From contig VGFU01000011.1 in NCBI GenBank assembly GCA_016868755.1, positions 1 to 41,942 on the forward strand: 41,942 nt of DNA, read 5' to 3'. The translations under genes were made by a program, and so were the position numbers. Origin of the DNA: Bacteroidota bacterium (GTDB lineage Bacteria > Bacteroidota > Bacteroidia > Flavobacteriales > Schleiferiaceae). Shown piece by piece: positions 34,875 through 41,942 of the stretch (positions are counted from its first letter, which is position 1; the number at the start of each line of letters is the position of its first letter). The notes beneath the pieces were generated by a model that did not search any database, was not told where the DNA came from, and saw nothing but the letters and a program-made list of their open reading frames with translations.

Positions 34875-35488
34875 GCCTTCACGCAGAATTCGTTCTGTCT
34901 TCGCCCAAAGTTGAGGACTGTCCCGTCTGGGACCTTCCCGAATACGCCTTTATCGGACGATCCAACGTCGGCAAGTCGTCGCTGATCAACCGCCTTGTGG
35001 GCAAAAAAGACTTGGCCAAAACGTCGGGCCGTCCCGGCAAAACCCAGCTGATCAACTTGTTCAAAATTGACCGCGGAACCTGGGTCCTCGCCGACCTACC
35101 GGGCTACGGGTACGCCAAAGTGAGCAAGACCCAGCGGGCGACGTTCAGTACCATGATTGGTCGCTACGTGCGCGAACGCAAAAACCTGGCACTCGTGTTT
35201 GTGCTGATAGACAGCCGCCTCGAGCCCCAGCAGGTTGACCTCGACTTCCTCAAGCAGTTAGGGTCGTGGCGCGTTCCGTTTTCGCTCGTGTTTACCAAGG
35301 CAGACAAGGTTTCGGGCTCCGTGCTCATGAAAAACCGAGCCGCCTTCGAGAAGGCTTTTCTTCAGGACTGGTCCGAGCTACCCCCGTACTTTCAAACGAG
35401 TGCCGAAACGGGCTACGGCCGCGACAAACTCCTGGCCTACATCGAGTCGGTAAACGCCGAACTCAGCGGGCAGGGTCCATCAGCTTAA
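34847..35488 (+). CDS. engB: Ribosome biogenesis GTP-binding protein EngB (YihA/YsxC)
   Basis: EngB is a GTPase needed for 50S subunit assembly. The 213-residue product has AEFVLSSPKVEDCP, G1 GRSNVGKSS, the switch region TSGRPGKTQLIN, G3 DLPGYGYAKVSK and G4 TKAD. The only usual start codon before the conserved AEFV segment is GTG at 34847, inside the hydrolase gene; this gives a slightly longer N-terminus than typical, so the exact start is uncertain. The 3' end overlaps the convergent gldC gene by 26 bases. Confidence 0.95.
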   Translation: MASERPDRLSLHAEFVLSSPKVEDCPVWDLPEYAFIGRSNVGKSSLINRLVGKKDLAKTSGRPGKTQLINLFKIDRGTWVLADLPGYGYAKVSKTQRATFSTMIGRYVRERKNLALVFVLIDSRLEPQQVDLDFLKQLGSWRVPFSLVFTKADKVSGSVLMKNRAAFEKAFLQDWSELPPYFQTSAETGYGRDKLLAYIESVNAELSGQGPSA

Positions 35489-35795
35489 GCCGTTCGGCAA
35501 AGTGCCGCGCAAAGGCGCGCAGGTCTTCAGCTGCCTCCGCTTCGCTGGTAGCGCGCTCCAGCCCGTCGGCAAGAGCCAACAGCGTTTGGTGGTACATTTT
35601 CTTCATGTGGTCCACGCGCATGTCCTTGGTCCACAGATCGATGCGCAGCAACTCTTCGGCTTTTTCGTCCCAAACCGAAAGCATAACAGCTGGGGTCTCC
35701 GACTGATCCACCCCGCCGTCGGGAGCGGACCACTGAATGCGCTCGGGAACGCGGTTTTCGTCGAGCTCGACGTCGAGGAGAATCGTTGATTTCAT
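35463..35795 (-). CDS. gldC: Gliding motility protein GldC
   Basis: A 110-residue soluble protein. The segment LDENRVPERIQWSAPDGG, then AVMLSVWDEKAEELLRIDLWTKDMRVDHMK and HQTLLALAD, are characteristic of GldC. Together with GldB it supports the gliding/type IX machinery, although its exact role is not well understood. The start MKSTILLDV is fixed by the ATGA overlap with the end of gldB. An upstream in-frame extension lies inside gldB and is rejected. Confidence 0.93.
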   Translation of the reverse strand: MKSTILLDVELDENRVPERIQWSAPDGGVDQSETPAVMLSVWDEKAEELLRIDLWTKDMRVDHMKKMYHQTLLALADGLERATSEAEAAEDLRAFARHFAERLKLMDPAR

Positions 35796-36802
35796 GGTCG
35801 AAAGTTTGCTTGCTGAAGGAGCTCGGCGCTCTTGGGGCTGGATTCCAGCACCTCCCAGAGGCTGAGTTCCGGATGTTCCTTCCAGTAGGCCTGCATGATG
35901 CGCCACCCAAACCAGGCGCCGATTTGTCCGGGTATTTCTTGGTCGCGTTCGCTACCGAGCTTACTGAACGGTGCCACCTCGATCAACTTGCGCTTGAGGT
36001 CGGCTCGGCTGTCGAACAGCCAGCGTTCGCGGACTAAGGTTTCCCAAAGGGCCCGCTCGTTGGACGCAGCAAACTCGCGCTGCTCGGCGGTGTAGGTGAG
36101 GTAGCGGTAAACGTCTTCTTCGCCCAGCAACGTTTGGATGAACAGCAGCTGCTTGCCTTTTCGGAGCATCTCGTCCAGCAAAAGTCCGCCCCCTGTTGAG
36201 GCCGGTTCGTACAGGGCCGCCGCGAGTGCCGAATAAATGCGGTGCGGATCGTGACGCTGCCTGAGGTACGCCGACTCCTCGGCATAGAGCGGATGGTCCG
36301 CGCCCAAAAACCGGTCCCAGGCCACAAAAAGGGCCCCGTTGGCCCTCAGCACGTCGAATTCTTCGGCGCGCGACACGTAGGTGTAAATGCGCAGGCCCGT
36401 CGGCTGTCCCTGAAGCCCGTCGACTCGGTCGAGCATCTTCGTAACGATGGCGTCAAAATCAGCTAAGGGCGGGCGTACCATCTTGGCGTCGGTCCACAAG
36501 GCACGCACGCCTTCGTCGAGCAAGTACGGCGGAAGGTTCTCGCGCCAAAGCGGTTCAAAAACCAGCGGATGCCGCGGAGCCATTTCTTCGAGTCGCGTGC
36601 CCAGGGCCGCAGAATCGAGCCCCAGAACGGAGTCCGCAAAATGCACGATGCGCAGCGGGTCCCGTTCCGCAAGCACCGCCGACTGCGCTTGGGCCTCGGC
36701 TTCGTCGCCTGCAGCCACCCACGGATCGTTTTGGCAGGCCACCGCCCCTATTAGGACGGCCGCGATGAACAAAAGACCTAATTTTGGCGTCCTATTAACC
36801 AT
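35792..36802 (-). CDS. gldB: Gliding motility lipoprotein GldB
   Basis: A 336-residue lipoprotein. The signal peptide ends in GAVAC with Cys23 as the lipidation site. The family's C-terminal region EIPGQIGAWFGWRIMQAYWKE is clear. GldB is required for gliding in Flavobacterium and is widespread in Bacteroidota. It overlaps gldC by four bases and is divergent from nadE across a 17-base gap, a gene neighbourhood I recall as common in Flavobacteriales. The ATG stands four bases after a TACCTTTG box. Confidence 0.92.
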   Translation of the reverse strand: MVNRTPKLGLLFIAAVLIGAVACQNDPWVAAGDEAEAQAQSAVLAERDPLRIVHFADSVLGLDSAALGTRLEEMAPRHPLVFEPLWRENLPPYLLDEGVRALWTDAKMVRPPLADFDAIVTKMLDRVDGLQGQPTGLRIYTYVSRAEEFDVLRANGALFVAWDRFLGADHPLYAEESAYLRQRHDPHRIYSALAAALYEPASTGGGLLLDEMLRKGKQLLFIQTLLGEEDVYRYLTYTAEQREFAASNERALWETLVRERWLFDSRADLKRKLIEVAPFSKLGSERDQEIPGQIGAWFGWRIMQAYWKEHPELSLWEVLESSPKSAELLQQANFRP

Positions 36803-36806
36803 ACCC

Positions 36807-36814
36807 CAAAGGTA
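36807..36814 (-). promoter_or_regulatory. -7 promoter box (TACCTTTG) of gldB-gldC
   Basis: Exact TAnnTTTG match on the minus strand. GGGT separates it from the gldB ATG, so a leaderless message is likely. It occupies almost half of the 17-base gap to nadE. Confidence 0.55.
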
Positions 36815-36819
36815 CTCTC

Positions 36820-37641
36820 GTGAACGCCGCTGCCGTTACCCTACAAATCGTCGATTGGCTCCGCACCTACGCGGACGCGGCCCGCGCGCGCGGATTCGCC
36901 GTGGGGGTTTCGGGCGGAATCGATTCGGCCGTTACCGCCGCCCTTTGCGCCGCCACCGGGCTCGAGGTGCACCTACTTGAGATGCCCATTCACCAAGCGC
37001 CCAACCAGGTTTCGCGGGCCCAAGAATGGATGCGCCTGCTGGCGCAGCGCCACGCGGCGGTCTCCGCCCGCCGCGTGGACCTCACGGCCGTCTTCGACGC
37101 CCAAGCGGCGGCCCTTGACCTATCGGAGTCCGCCCAGCTAAACCTCGCTCTAGCCAATACCCGAGCCCGACTGCGCATGGCCACCCTCTATGCGGTGGCC
37201 CAAAACCATGGCCTGCTGGTCGCCGGAACCGGCAACAAAATTGAAGATTTCGGCGTGGGCTTCTTTACCAAATACGGTGACGGCGGCGTGGACCTCAGCC
37301 CCATCGCCGACCTCTACAAATCTCAGGTTTACGAACTTGGGCGCCACCTCGGGGTGCCCCAGTCCATCCTTGATGCGCCGCCGACCGACGGACTCTGGAG
37401 CGACGGGCGCACCGACGAAGACCAACTCGGAGCCACCTACGCCGAACTCGAATCCGCCATGGAATTCGCCCACCTTCACCACTGGTCGCCCGAATCAACC
37501 AACGACGACCGCCGTTGGGCCGACGACCTCGGCCTAACCGATCGCCCACTCGAGGTCTTTACCATCTTCGCCCGCTTTCACCGCGCCAACCTGCACAAAA
37601 TGCGGCCGATTCCGGTGTGTGCGGTTTCAGCTAGCAACTAG
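36820..37641 (+). CDS. nadE: NAD+ synthetase (ammonia-dependent type)
   Basis: NadE makes NAD+ from deamido-NAD+, ATP and ammonia. The 273-residue protein lacks the glutaminase domain of longer forms. It has the pyrophosphatase loop VGVSGGIDSAV (SGGIDS at 31-36), GTGNKIEDFGVGFFTKYGDGG and LYKSQVYELGRHLGVP. The start is GTG at 36820; the resulting MNAAAVTLQIVDWLRTY aligns with the usual family N-terminus. It shares a 17-base divergent gap with gldB. A small GCTAG-CAA-CTAGC hairpin spans its stop codon. Confidence 0.94.
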   Translation: MNAAAVTLQIVDWLRTYADAARARGFAVGVSGGIDSAVTAALCAATGLEVHLLEMPIHQAPNQVSRAQEWMRLLAQRHAAVSARRVDLTAVFDAQAAALDLSESAQLNLALANTRARLRMATLYAVAQNHGLLVAGTGNKIEDFGVGFFTKYGDGGVDLSPIADLYKSQVYELGRHLGVPQSILDAPPTDGLWSDGRTDEDQLGATYAELESAMEFAHLHHWSPESTNDDRRWADDLGLTDRPLEVFTIFARFHRANLHKMRPIPVCAVSASN

Positions 37642-37651
37642 CAGCTAACAG

Positions 37652-39253
37652 CTACTTGCCCAACGGCAACGGATCCCCCGTCGCGCTTGACGGCAAGGCG
37701 ATGCCAAGCAGCATCGACCAGGTTGGGGCAATGTCGCGCGGGTGCACGCGCTCCCAGCGCTGCGCGTTGGGGGCAATCCCCGGCCCCATGAAGACGATGG
37801 GCACGTGCGTGTCGTAGGCATGGCCCGATCCGTGGGTACATCCGTCCGTTCCGTAGTCCATGTGGCCCGACTTGAGCTCATAAAAGACTTGGCCGCTGCG
37901 CGCGTCAAAGGCGTTGCGGCGCATTGAGGCCTTTTCGTCGCAGGAATTGCGGACCTCCTCGGCCGTCCACGCCATTTGCACCGCGGGGTGCTTCATGATG
38001 GCGTCGCGCACCAACTCCCAGTCGTCGTCGTCGGTGCTTTTGAGGTGAATTTGGTCGTTGCCGATGTGCAAAATCCCGGGTTCGCTTAAGGTCAGCCCCG
38101 AAATCAGTGCGCCGAACTGCGACTCGAGCTCGTTGCCCGACCAACTGCGTACCGCAAAACCGTCGAGGGTTGCCTGGTTGGAGTTGTCGCAGGACCCGTG
38201 GTCCGCGGTCAGTGAAACGTAGTAGTTTCCGCGTCCGAGTCGGGCGTCTAAGGCGTCAAAAAGCTGGCCGAGCTGCAGGTCAAGGCGCAGGTAGACGTCC
38301 ATGAGCTCTTGCGCGCGCGGTCCCATCAGGTGGCCCAGGTGGTCTGGCGTCGAAAACGAAATGGCCAATACATCGGTGTGGGTTCCGCGCCCCAAATTCT
38401 CGGCGTCGACGGCGGCCAGGGCCACGTCGATGAGGATCTGGTTGCCGTGGGGCGTGTAGCGAATCAGCCCGGGATTGCCCGCGCCGAGGGCCGCCAGATC
38501 GTAGGGGAACGAACCCGTCGAAGCTCCGCGGAGCTTGCCTTCAAAGGGGCGCTCGTCGGGCCCGGTAAACGACGCATACACCGACGGAGCCATCAGGCGG
38601 TCCCACGACCCCTTAAGGTAGCTGGCGGGGCTGTGCGCCGCGTTAAACGCTTGAATCCACGCCGGAAGCTCTGAAGCGTAGTGCGACGACGTCACAAAAC
38701 CTTGCTTGTCGTCCATCCAAAAGGCTCCGTCGCCGTAGTGGCCAGCGGCGGTTATGGCTCCGCGGTCCTTCAGCGAAAAGCCATACACCCGGGCGGCTCC
38801 CACGCTGGTCCACTCGAGCTCGTCGGTCCAGGTCGTGGAGCGAATGTTTTTGGGGCTGCGCTTGTCGGCTTCGCGGGTGCTCCCCACGGGCTGCACGTCA
38901 AGGTCTTCGACGCAGTAGACCGTGCGGCCCAGGGCGGCGTCGTACCAGTCGTTGGCGATGATGCCGTGGTTCGAAGGGTCTGTTCCCGTGTACACCACCG
39001 CGTGACCTGGGCCGGTGTAGGTCGGCGTGTGGGTGTAGTGGGCGTTGCGGAACACCTGACCTTCGGTCACGAGGCGCTTAAATCCGCCTGTGTACAGTGG
39101 CGCAAAGCGGGTCAGGTAGTCGGCCCGCATTTGGTCCACGACAATCGACACGGCCAACTTGGGCTTGGCAGACGCCGAGGATTTTTTAGGCTGGGCCTTC
39201 GCCGTAGCGGTAACCAGCAGCAGGGCCAAAGCGGCAAGAAGGGTACGCATCAT
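37652..39253 (-). CDS. pafA: PafA-type alkaline phosphatase
   Basis: A secreted phosphate monoesterase of the alkaline phosphatase superfamily, like PafA of Elizabethkingia meningoseptica. The 533-residue precursor has a signal peptide (MMRTLLAALALLLVTATAKA). The residues typical of PafA are all present within one position of the Elizabethkingia numbering: nucleophile T80 (TPTYTGPGH), N101 (ANDWYD), K162 and R164 (LKDR). The zinc ligands D40, D304, H308, D351 and H352 are also present, with a late histidine in GSGHAYDTH. PafA enzymes release phosphate from organic esters even when phosphate is present. ATG 39253 follows TAACTTTG by five bases; the adjacent ATG 39250 is also possible. Confidence 0.93.
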   Translation of the reverse strand: MMRTLLAALALLLVTATAKAQPKKSSASAKPKLAVSIVVDQMRADYLTRFAPLYTGGFKRLVTEGQVFRNAHYTHTPTYTGPGHAVVYTGTDPSNHGIIANDWYDAALGRTVYCVEDLDVQPVGSTREADKRSPKNIRSTTWTDELEWTSVGAARVYGFSLKDRGAITAAGHYGDGAFWMDDKQGFVTSSHYASELPAWIQAFNAAHSPASYLKGSWDRLMAPSVYASFTGPDERPFEGKLRGASTGSFPYDLAALGAGNPGLIRYTPHGNQILIDVALAAVDAENLGRGTHTDVLAISFSTPDHLGHLMGPRAQELMDVYLRLDLQLGQLFDALDARLGRGNYYVSLTADHGSCDNSNQATLDGFAVRSWSGNELESQFGALISGLTLSEPGILHIGNDQIHLKSTDDDDWELVRDAIMKHPAVQMAWTAEEVRNSCDEKASMRRNAFDARSGQVFYELKSGHMDYGTDGCTHGSGHAYDTHVPIVFMGPGIAPNAQRWERVHPRDIAPTWSMLLGIALPSSATGDPLPLGK

Positions 39254-39258
39254 ACCCC

Positions 39259-39266
39259 CAAAGTTA
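39259..39266 (-). promoter_or_regulatory. -7 promoter box (TAACTTTG) of pafA
   Basis: Exact consensus match between the abcF stop (39269-39271) and the pafA ATG, five bases before the latter. It suggests that pafA has its own promoter directly after the ABC-F gene. Confidence 0.5.
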
Positions 39267-39268
39267 GG

Positions 39269-41239
39269 CTACGCTTCTTTGGCGGCTGTTTTGGCTGCGT
39301 TAAATCGGTCCTGGGCCTCTGCCCACACCTCAAACTGGGCGTGCACTGCGTGCTGCAGCTCTTCGTAGTTCGTGAAAAATGCGGCATCCATGCTGCGCTC
39401 CTTAAACACCTCGGGGTTGGCCACCTCGGCGTCCATGGCGTCGAGGGCCGCTTGAGCATCCTCGTAGGCCTTTTCGGCGGCTTCCATCGCCTTTTGTGCG
39501 GAGCGGAGTTCCGATTCGAGGCGTTTTTGCTCTTCGCGGCTTCGCTTTACCTCTGCTTTGGGTGCGGAGGTGGCCGCCTGGGCCACCGCAGCGGCCTTTT
39601 GGGCTCCGGCTACTTCCATGGCGCGAAGCGATTCCACCTTGCGCTGCTCGAGGAAGTACTCAATTCCGCCCAAATAGGGTTTGATTTTGCCGTCGCGGAA
39701 CTCAAATGTCAGATTGCACAGACCCTCCATGAACTCGCGGTCGTGCGACACCACAATCAGGGTGCCGTCGTACTGCAGCAGGGCCTGCTTCAGCACGTCT
39801 TTGGCGGCCATGTCCAGGTGGTTCGTCGGTTCGTCAAGCACCAGCAGGTTGATGGGGTTCAGCATCAGCTGGCAGAGCGCGAGCCGTCCGCGTTCGCCGC
39901 CCGAAAGCACGCGCACTTTTTTCTCTACGTCGTCGCCAGCAAACATGAAGTTGCCCAGCAGCTTGCGCGCGTTTTTGCGAATCTCGTCGGGCGCGGCGTC
40001 TTCGATGGTCTCAAGCACCGTCTTGGTTCCGTCGAGTACCTCAGCTTGGTTTTGGGCGTAGTAGCCCAGCTGAACCTGATGGCCCCACTCAATTTTGCCT
40101 TCGTAGGCGAGGGCCTCGGTCAAAATCTTGACCAACGTGGACTTGCCCTGGCCGTTTTGGCCGACGAACGCGATTTTTTGGCCGCGTACAAATTCCAGAT
40201 CGAGTCCGCGCAGCACGTGCTTGGGGCCGTAGTGCTTGTGGATTCCGTGCAAGCGCGCCATGATTTTGCCCGAGTGGGGCGCGGGCGGAAACTTAAAGCG
40301 CATCTGCCGCGTGTCCTCGTCGTCGACCTCGATGACTTCGATTCGGTCCAGCTTCTTTATCAGGGACTGGGCAAACGACGCCTTGCTCGCTTTGGCGCGG
40401 AACCGGTCGACCAGTTCTTGGGTGTGCTTGATTTCTTTGTCTTGGTTGGCCTTGGCCTGGCGCTGCTTTTCGCGGATTTCTTCGCGGAGCGTTAAGTACT
40501 TAAAGTAGGGAACGTTGTAGTCGTAGCCCTTGCCCAGCACAATCTCGAGGGTGCGGTTGGTCGAGTTATTCAAGAAGGTACGGTCGTGCGAAACGAGGAT
40601 GATGGCCTGGTTGCTCTCGGCCAAGAACTCTTCGAGCCACAAAATCGATTCGATGTCGAGGTGGTTGGTCGGTTCGTCGAGCAGCAGCACGTCGTGGTGC
40701 TGCAGCAGGATTTTGGCGAGCTCGACCCGCATCTGCCATCCGCCCGAAAACGAATTAAGCGGCTGGTGAAAGTCGGTCGATTTAAAGCCGAGGCCCAGAA
40801 GCACGCGCTCCAAGTCGGCCTGGTAGGTGTAGCCGCCGATGTGCTGAAACCGCTCCTGCGCGCGGTGAAAGCGGTCCAAAAGCTCCATGTAGGCGTCGCT
40901 CTCGTAGTCGGTGCGGATGCCCATTTCGGCGGTCATTGACTCAATTTCAGTCTCGAGGCGCTTGATTTCGGTGAAGCTCGAAGCGGCCTCGTCCCACACG
41001 CTAGCAGTGGGAGCCGGGGGCATGTCTTGGGTCAAAAATCCGATGCTGAAGTCGCTCGGATAGCTGATTTTACCTGAATCCGCCCGGTAGCGTCCCGCAA
41101 TTAGCTTGAGAAGCGTGGATTTTCCGGCACCGTTTCGACCGACGAGGCCGATGCGGTCCCCGGGATTTACCTGAAACGAAATGCCCTTGAACAGGTCCGA
41201 TCCGCCAAAACTCAGACTAACTTGGTGTACACTCAACAT
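39269..41239 (-). CDS. ABC-F family ATPase
   Basis: A soluble twin-ATPase of the ABC-F group, which acts on the ribosome rather than in transport. The 656-residue product has the first ABC domain with GRNGAGKST (34-42) and signature LNSFSGGWQMR. A charged inter-domain linker follows (LREEIREKQRQAKANQDKE). The second ABC domain has GQNGQGKST and VLSGGERGRLAL. A C-terminal coiled coil (about 570-650, rich in Lys, Glu and Ala) resembles the Uup-type tail. The start MLSVHQVSLSFGG at 41239 fits homologues; an in-frame extension to 41311 would cross the promoter box and is rejected. Whether it is Uup, EttA-like or an antibiotic-protection type cannot be settled here. Confidence 0.92.
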   Translation of the reverse strand: MLSVHQVSLSFGGSDLFKGISFQVNPGDRIGLVGRNGAGKSTLLKLIAGRYRADSGKISYPSDFSIGFLTQDMPPAPTASVWDEAASSFTEIKRLETEIESMTAEMGIRTDYESDAYMELLDRFHRAQERFQHIGGYTYQADLERVLLGLGFKSTDFHQPLNSFSGGWQMRVELAKILLQHHDVLLLDEPTNHLDIESILWLEEFLAESNQAIILVSHDRTFLNNSTNRTLEIVLGKGYDYNVPYFKYLTLREEIREKQRQAKANQDKEIKHTQELVDRFRAKASKASFAQSLIKKLDRIEVIEVDDEDTRQMRFKFPPAPHSGKIMARLHGIHKHYGPKHVLRGLDLEFVRGQKIAFVGQNGQGKSTLVKILTEALAYEGKIEWGHQVQLGYYAQNQAEVLDGTKTVLETIEDAAPDEIRKNARKLLGNFMFAGDDVEKKVRVLSGGERGRLALCQLMLNPINLLVLDEPTNHLDMAAKDVLKQALLQYDGTLIVVSHDREFMEGLCNLTFEFRDGKIKPYLGGIEYFLEQRKVESLRAMEVAGAQKAAAVAQAATSAPKAEVKRSREEQKRLESELRSAQKAMEAAEKAYEDAQAALDAMDAEVANPEVFKERSMDAAFFTNYEELQHAVHAQFEVWAEAQDRFNAAKTAAKEA

Positions 41240-41247
41240 AAGGGTGA

Positions 41248-41255
41248 CAAAAGTA
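41248..41255 (-). promoter_or_regulatory. -7 promoter box (TACTTTTG) of the ABC-F gene
   Basis: Exact TAnnTTTG match on the minus strand, eight bases before the ATG at 41239; it argues against the longer N-terminus. Confidence 0.5.
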
Positions 41256-41280
41256 CCACGACTACCGGCGTCGCGCGGGG

Positions 41281-41288
41281 TAAATTTG
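41281..41288 (+). promoter_or_regulatory. -7 promoter box (TAAATTTG) of the DUF983 gene
   Basis: Exact TAnnTTTG match followed by C, leaving a leader of about 20-25 bases before the ATG at 41318. Confidence 0.5.
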
Positions 41289-41317
41289 CGCCGAAGAACT
41301 CCCACACCCACAGACCC

Positions 41318-41704
41318 ATGAAGTTGATCGGCAAAGGCAGCAAGCCCTACAGCATTTTAACCGCGAAATGCCCCAAATGCCACGAGGGCGAAATGTTTGT
41401 CGACCCCAATCCCTACCACCTGCGTACCATGGACCAAATACATGCCTCCTGCAGCGTGTGCGGCCAAGACTACGAGCCGGAGCCCAATTTCTACTACGGC
41501 GCCATGTACGTTTCTTATGCCTACACGGTGGCGTTGTTTGTCGCCGTCTACCTAATTTGCGGGGTTTGGATTGGTCTGGCCATGTGGACCACGGTGGGCA
41601 TTCTTGCGGCGACTCTCGTGGCGCTGGGACCCTGGCTCTTTCGCATCGCCCGGGTGACCTACCTCAACTTTTTTGTCTCGTTTGACCCCAAGGCCAAAGG
41701 CTAA
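41318..41704 (+). CDS. DUF983 family membrane protein with zinc-ribbon N-terminus
   Basis: A 128-residue protein. The N-terminal cysteine pairs CPKC (C18, C21) and CSVC (C45, C48) form a likely zinc ribbon. PNFYYGAMYVSYA leads into two membrane segments (about 64-83 and 86-110), and a short tail follows. This is the DUF983 layout; the function is unknown. The start MKLIGKGSKPYSIL is preferred to an in-frame upstream start at 41222, which lies before the promoter box. The stop overlaps the stop of the convergent oxidoreductase. Confidence 0.88.
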   Translation: MKLIGKGSKPYSILTAKCPKCHEGEMFVDPNPYHLRTMDQIHASCSVCGQDYEPEPNFYYGAMYVSYAYTVALFVAVYLICGVWIGLAMWTTVGILAATLVALGPWLFRIARVTYLNFFVSFDPKAKG

Positions 41705-41942
41705 CGGTCGAAGGCGGACCACAGCTCACTCGCGAGGAGCGGAGCATGCAAGGTTCCGCGCGAGCCGAGCCCATTAAGCAATCCGAGCCCGACATGTTCG
41801 GGGTGCCAGCCCCATCGGGGCCGTCGGTCGCTGGTCGTCGGACGAATGCCGGTCCACGCGCTGTGCACGGTCACCTCGGACTGGATCCAAGCCCGCGCCG
41901 AATCCAGGAGCTCGTCGGTTTGGCTGGCCTGCGGCGAGGGGG
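41701..41942 (-). CDS. FAD-dependent oxidoreductase (DAO family), C-terminal fragment at window edge
   Basis: Only the last 80 codons are in the window. The peptide WTGIRPTTSDRRP, a short spacer, then GLLNGLGSRGTLHAPLLA is the typical C-terminal FAD-binding end of DadA/glycine-oxidase-like flavoproteins, where GLGSRG contacts the flavin. The substrate cannot be judged from the fragment. The reading frame is intact to the right edge. The stop overlaps the DUF983 stop by three to four bases. Confidence 0.75.
   Translation of the reverse strand, partial: PSPQASQTDELLDSARAWIQSEVTVHSAWTGIRPTTSDRRPRWGWHPEHVGLGLLNGLGSRGTLHAPLLASELWSAFDR

Noticed and set aside
37630-37642. GCTAG-CAA-CTAGC hairpin as a terminator for nadE
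   Set aside because: The stem has only five base pairs, covers the nadE stop codon and has no U-tract; it is too weak to call.
38681-40495. Open frame of about 604 codons on the plus strand
   Set aside because: It is antisense to pafA and the ABC-F gene, which both have complete domains. Long antisense frames are expected in GC-rich coding DNA, and the translation shows no domain.

Overview
This window is chromosomal DNA from a member of the Bacteroidota, most likely the order Flavobacteriales. The evidence is three gliding-motility genes (gldA, gldB, gldC), a Bacteroidota-type division/cell-wall (dcw) cluster that runs mraZ to ftsZ without murF or ddl, FtsZ ending in NNSFLHDNVD, a PafA-type alkaline phosphatase, and many TAnnTTTG -7 promoter boxes. 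Base composition is high in GC for this order over most of the window. The exception is the first 3 kb, which looks clearly more AT-rich. I cannot name the species.

Layout. 1-3073 (-): 5' part of a very large secreted protein with alternating IPT/TIG domains and two blocks of seven FG-GAP/VCBS repeats; its 3' end lies outside the window. 3256-5476 (+): era and der, two ribosome-assembly GTPases. 5490-6185 (-): a short GldA-type ABC ATPase. 6235-7990 (+): rsgA-dtd-mazG-like, each overlapping the next by 4 bases. 8072-9520 (+): glutaryl-CoA dehydrogenase and a small lipoprotein. 9612-11836 (-): a radical SAM protein coupled to a methyltransferase, functions unknown. 11872-13488 (-): a small four-helix membrane protein and hflX. 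13585-15864 (+): malic enzyme/phosphotransacetylase fusion. 15821-17035 (-): MFS transporter. 17070-17654 (+): small outer-membrane barrel protein.

17658-33845 (-) is one long co-directional dcw cluster: mraZ, rsmH, ftsL-like, ftsI, murE, mraY, murD, ftsW, murG, murC, ftsQ, ftsA, ftsZ, then a GatB/YqeY protein. Gene junctions overlap or are at most 13 bases apart, so it is probably read as one operon. It supplies the lipid II pathway (MurC, D, E, MraY, MurG), the septal synthase pair (FtsW/FtsI) and the Z-ring core (FtsQ, A, Z). Four TGGG boxes with exact 10-bp spacing abut its promoter and form a clear MraZ operator.

34110-35488 (+): alpha/beta hydrolase and engB. 35463-36802 (-): gldB-gldC, divergent from nadE (36820-37641, +). 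37652-41239 (-): ABC-F ATPase and PafA phosphatase. 41318-41704 (+): DUF983 protein. 41701-41942 (-): C-terminus of an FAD-dependent oxidoreductase.

The content is mostly housekeeping. The points most worth a second look are the TIG/seven-repeat modular surface protein with a perfect internal DNA repeat, the recurrent placement of -7 boxes only 4-8 bases before start codons (suggesting leaderless mRNAs), the MraZ operator, the 45-bp tandem repeats in the ftsZ linker, the shortened GldA, and the uncharacterised radical SAM/methyltransferase pair. Five ribosome-associated GTPases (Era, Der, RsgA, HflX, EngB) fall in this one window. No RNA genes, insertion sequences or CRISPR arrays were seen.
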